Source: Rallus limicola
Taxonomy: Eukaryota; Chordata; Aves; Gruiformes; Rallidae
Direction: 5' to 3'
Length of the DNA: 64,000 bases
Assembly (NCBI GenBank): GCA_022605955.1
Contig: JAKCOZ010000002.1
Coordinates: 70,288,783 to 70,352,782, forward strand
Positions 63,313-64,000 of the stretch are shown here, in pieces (the stretch's first letter is position 1; each line of letters begins with the position of its first letter). The translations under genes were made by a program, and so were the position numbers. The notes under the pieces were generated by a model. The model ran no database searches. It saw only the letters and a list, made by a program, of their open reading frames with translations, and was not told the origin of the DNA.

Positions 63313-64000
63313 CCTTCAGTTTTGTGTAAGATCTTCCTGAATGTAATGTTTTCTTGATCAAACCAAAGGATACTAAGTTACCTCCATCTGAAACCCTTCT
63401 TTTGTTGGTTTTTAACATTCTATGATGAATTAAAAATTGCTTTGCTAGAATCAACAGTGAATATAATGCTGGAATGTTATTTTTGGGCATGCACTAAAAG
63501 TGTTCTCTCTTCTTTAACATAGATATGTTTATAACAACTTTTTTTTATTTTATGAGAGTTTAGAAAAAGCGAAACAAGAAAAGAGAATGCTGCACTCCTG
63601 TGCTATTGCAGGATGAATTATTGCCAAGCACTGTCTGTAACATCTTGTAGGAGTGGCAAGAGAGATCTTGTAAATAGTTATTACAGATCATAGTCTCCTT
63701 AAATTTCCTGAAAACAGGGCAAACTAAAATGTATAAAGTAAAGCATAGTGCAAGTTCATTAGTGACTTTTCTTCAGTAACAGGAAGTATAAATTTGTATA
63801 TCTTATGTTTAAGGTTAAAAGCTTTATTGCAGAAAGAATAAATCACCTTGACCTTAAGGAAGTCAAAAGTTACACTACCAATAAAATGAAAAAGGAATAA
63901 GAATTTTTTTACAAAGGATTCTGCATTTATTGTTCCCAGCAAAAATATTAGTATTCACAAAAGGTTACTAAAGATCAAAGAGGATCAGAGAGGAAAAAAA
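63313..64000. other. AT-rich sequence, nothing recognised
   Basis: No gene or named repeat up to the end of the window. Confidence 0.5.

Overview
The window looks like avian nuclear DNA. It is AT-rich and gene-poor, and it carries several LINE fragments of the chicken-repeat-1 (CR1) type. These are recognised by the TCATAGAAT-type 3' end, the conserved stretch that follows it, and readable pieces of the CR1 ORF2 endonuclease/RT protein. It also carries two kinds of bird-type endogenous-retrovirus (ERV) LTR and a decayed ERVL-like pol region. Species and chromosome cannot be told from the sequence.

Layout. 1-7.4 kb: LTR pieces, a cluster of three CR1 fragments, a solo LTR (5.74-6.15 kb), and an LTR joined to a complete tRNA-Lys-like sequence (6.285-7.373 kb). 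8.24-9.26 kb: a short copy of the SUN-gene neighbourhood that lacks the gene, set between 104-bp direct repeats. 9.4-12.6 kb: an LTR and an ERVL-like pol remnant. 13.74-18.73 kb: a GC-rich island with the only convincing gene, a ten-exon SUN-domain gene on the + strand. Its reading frame is intact (313 aa), every intron is GT-AG, and it has its own TATA-like box and AATAAA signal. 18.735-19.457 kb: the original of the sequence copied at 8.435-9.157 kb. 19.5-64 kb: mostly AT-rich DNA with no gene I can support, broken by CR1 and LTR fragments, a second small ERVL-like pol piece (48.9 kb), a probable ancient CR1-like LINE (36.4-37.8 kb) and one unexplained exon-like reading frame (about 47.73-48.07 kb, minus strand).

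The predicted SUN protein has a short N-terminus, one hydrophobic segment, a short coiled-coil-prone linker and a complete C-terminal SUN domain. That is the plan of the small, testis-type SUN3/SUN5/SPAG4 proteins of the nuclear envelope and manchette LINC complexes. The gene is flanked by diverged pieces of its own introns. The two outer ends of its segment also occur together 5-10 kb upstream at almost 100 % identity, with exactly 4,904 bp (the whole gene) missing. This suggests recent, repeated rearrangement of a SUN-gene family locus.

The two points most worth checking are this SUN presence/absence duplication and the LTR fused to a full-length, CCA-tail-bearing tRNA-Lys(CTT) copy. The second looks like a trace of reverse transcription through the whole primer tRNA.
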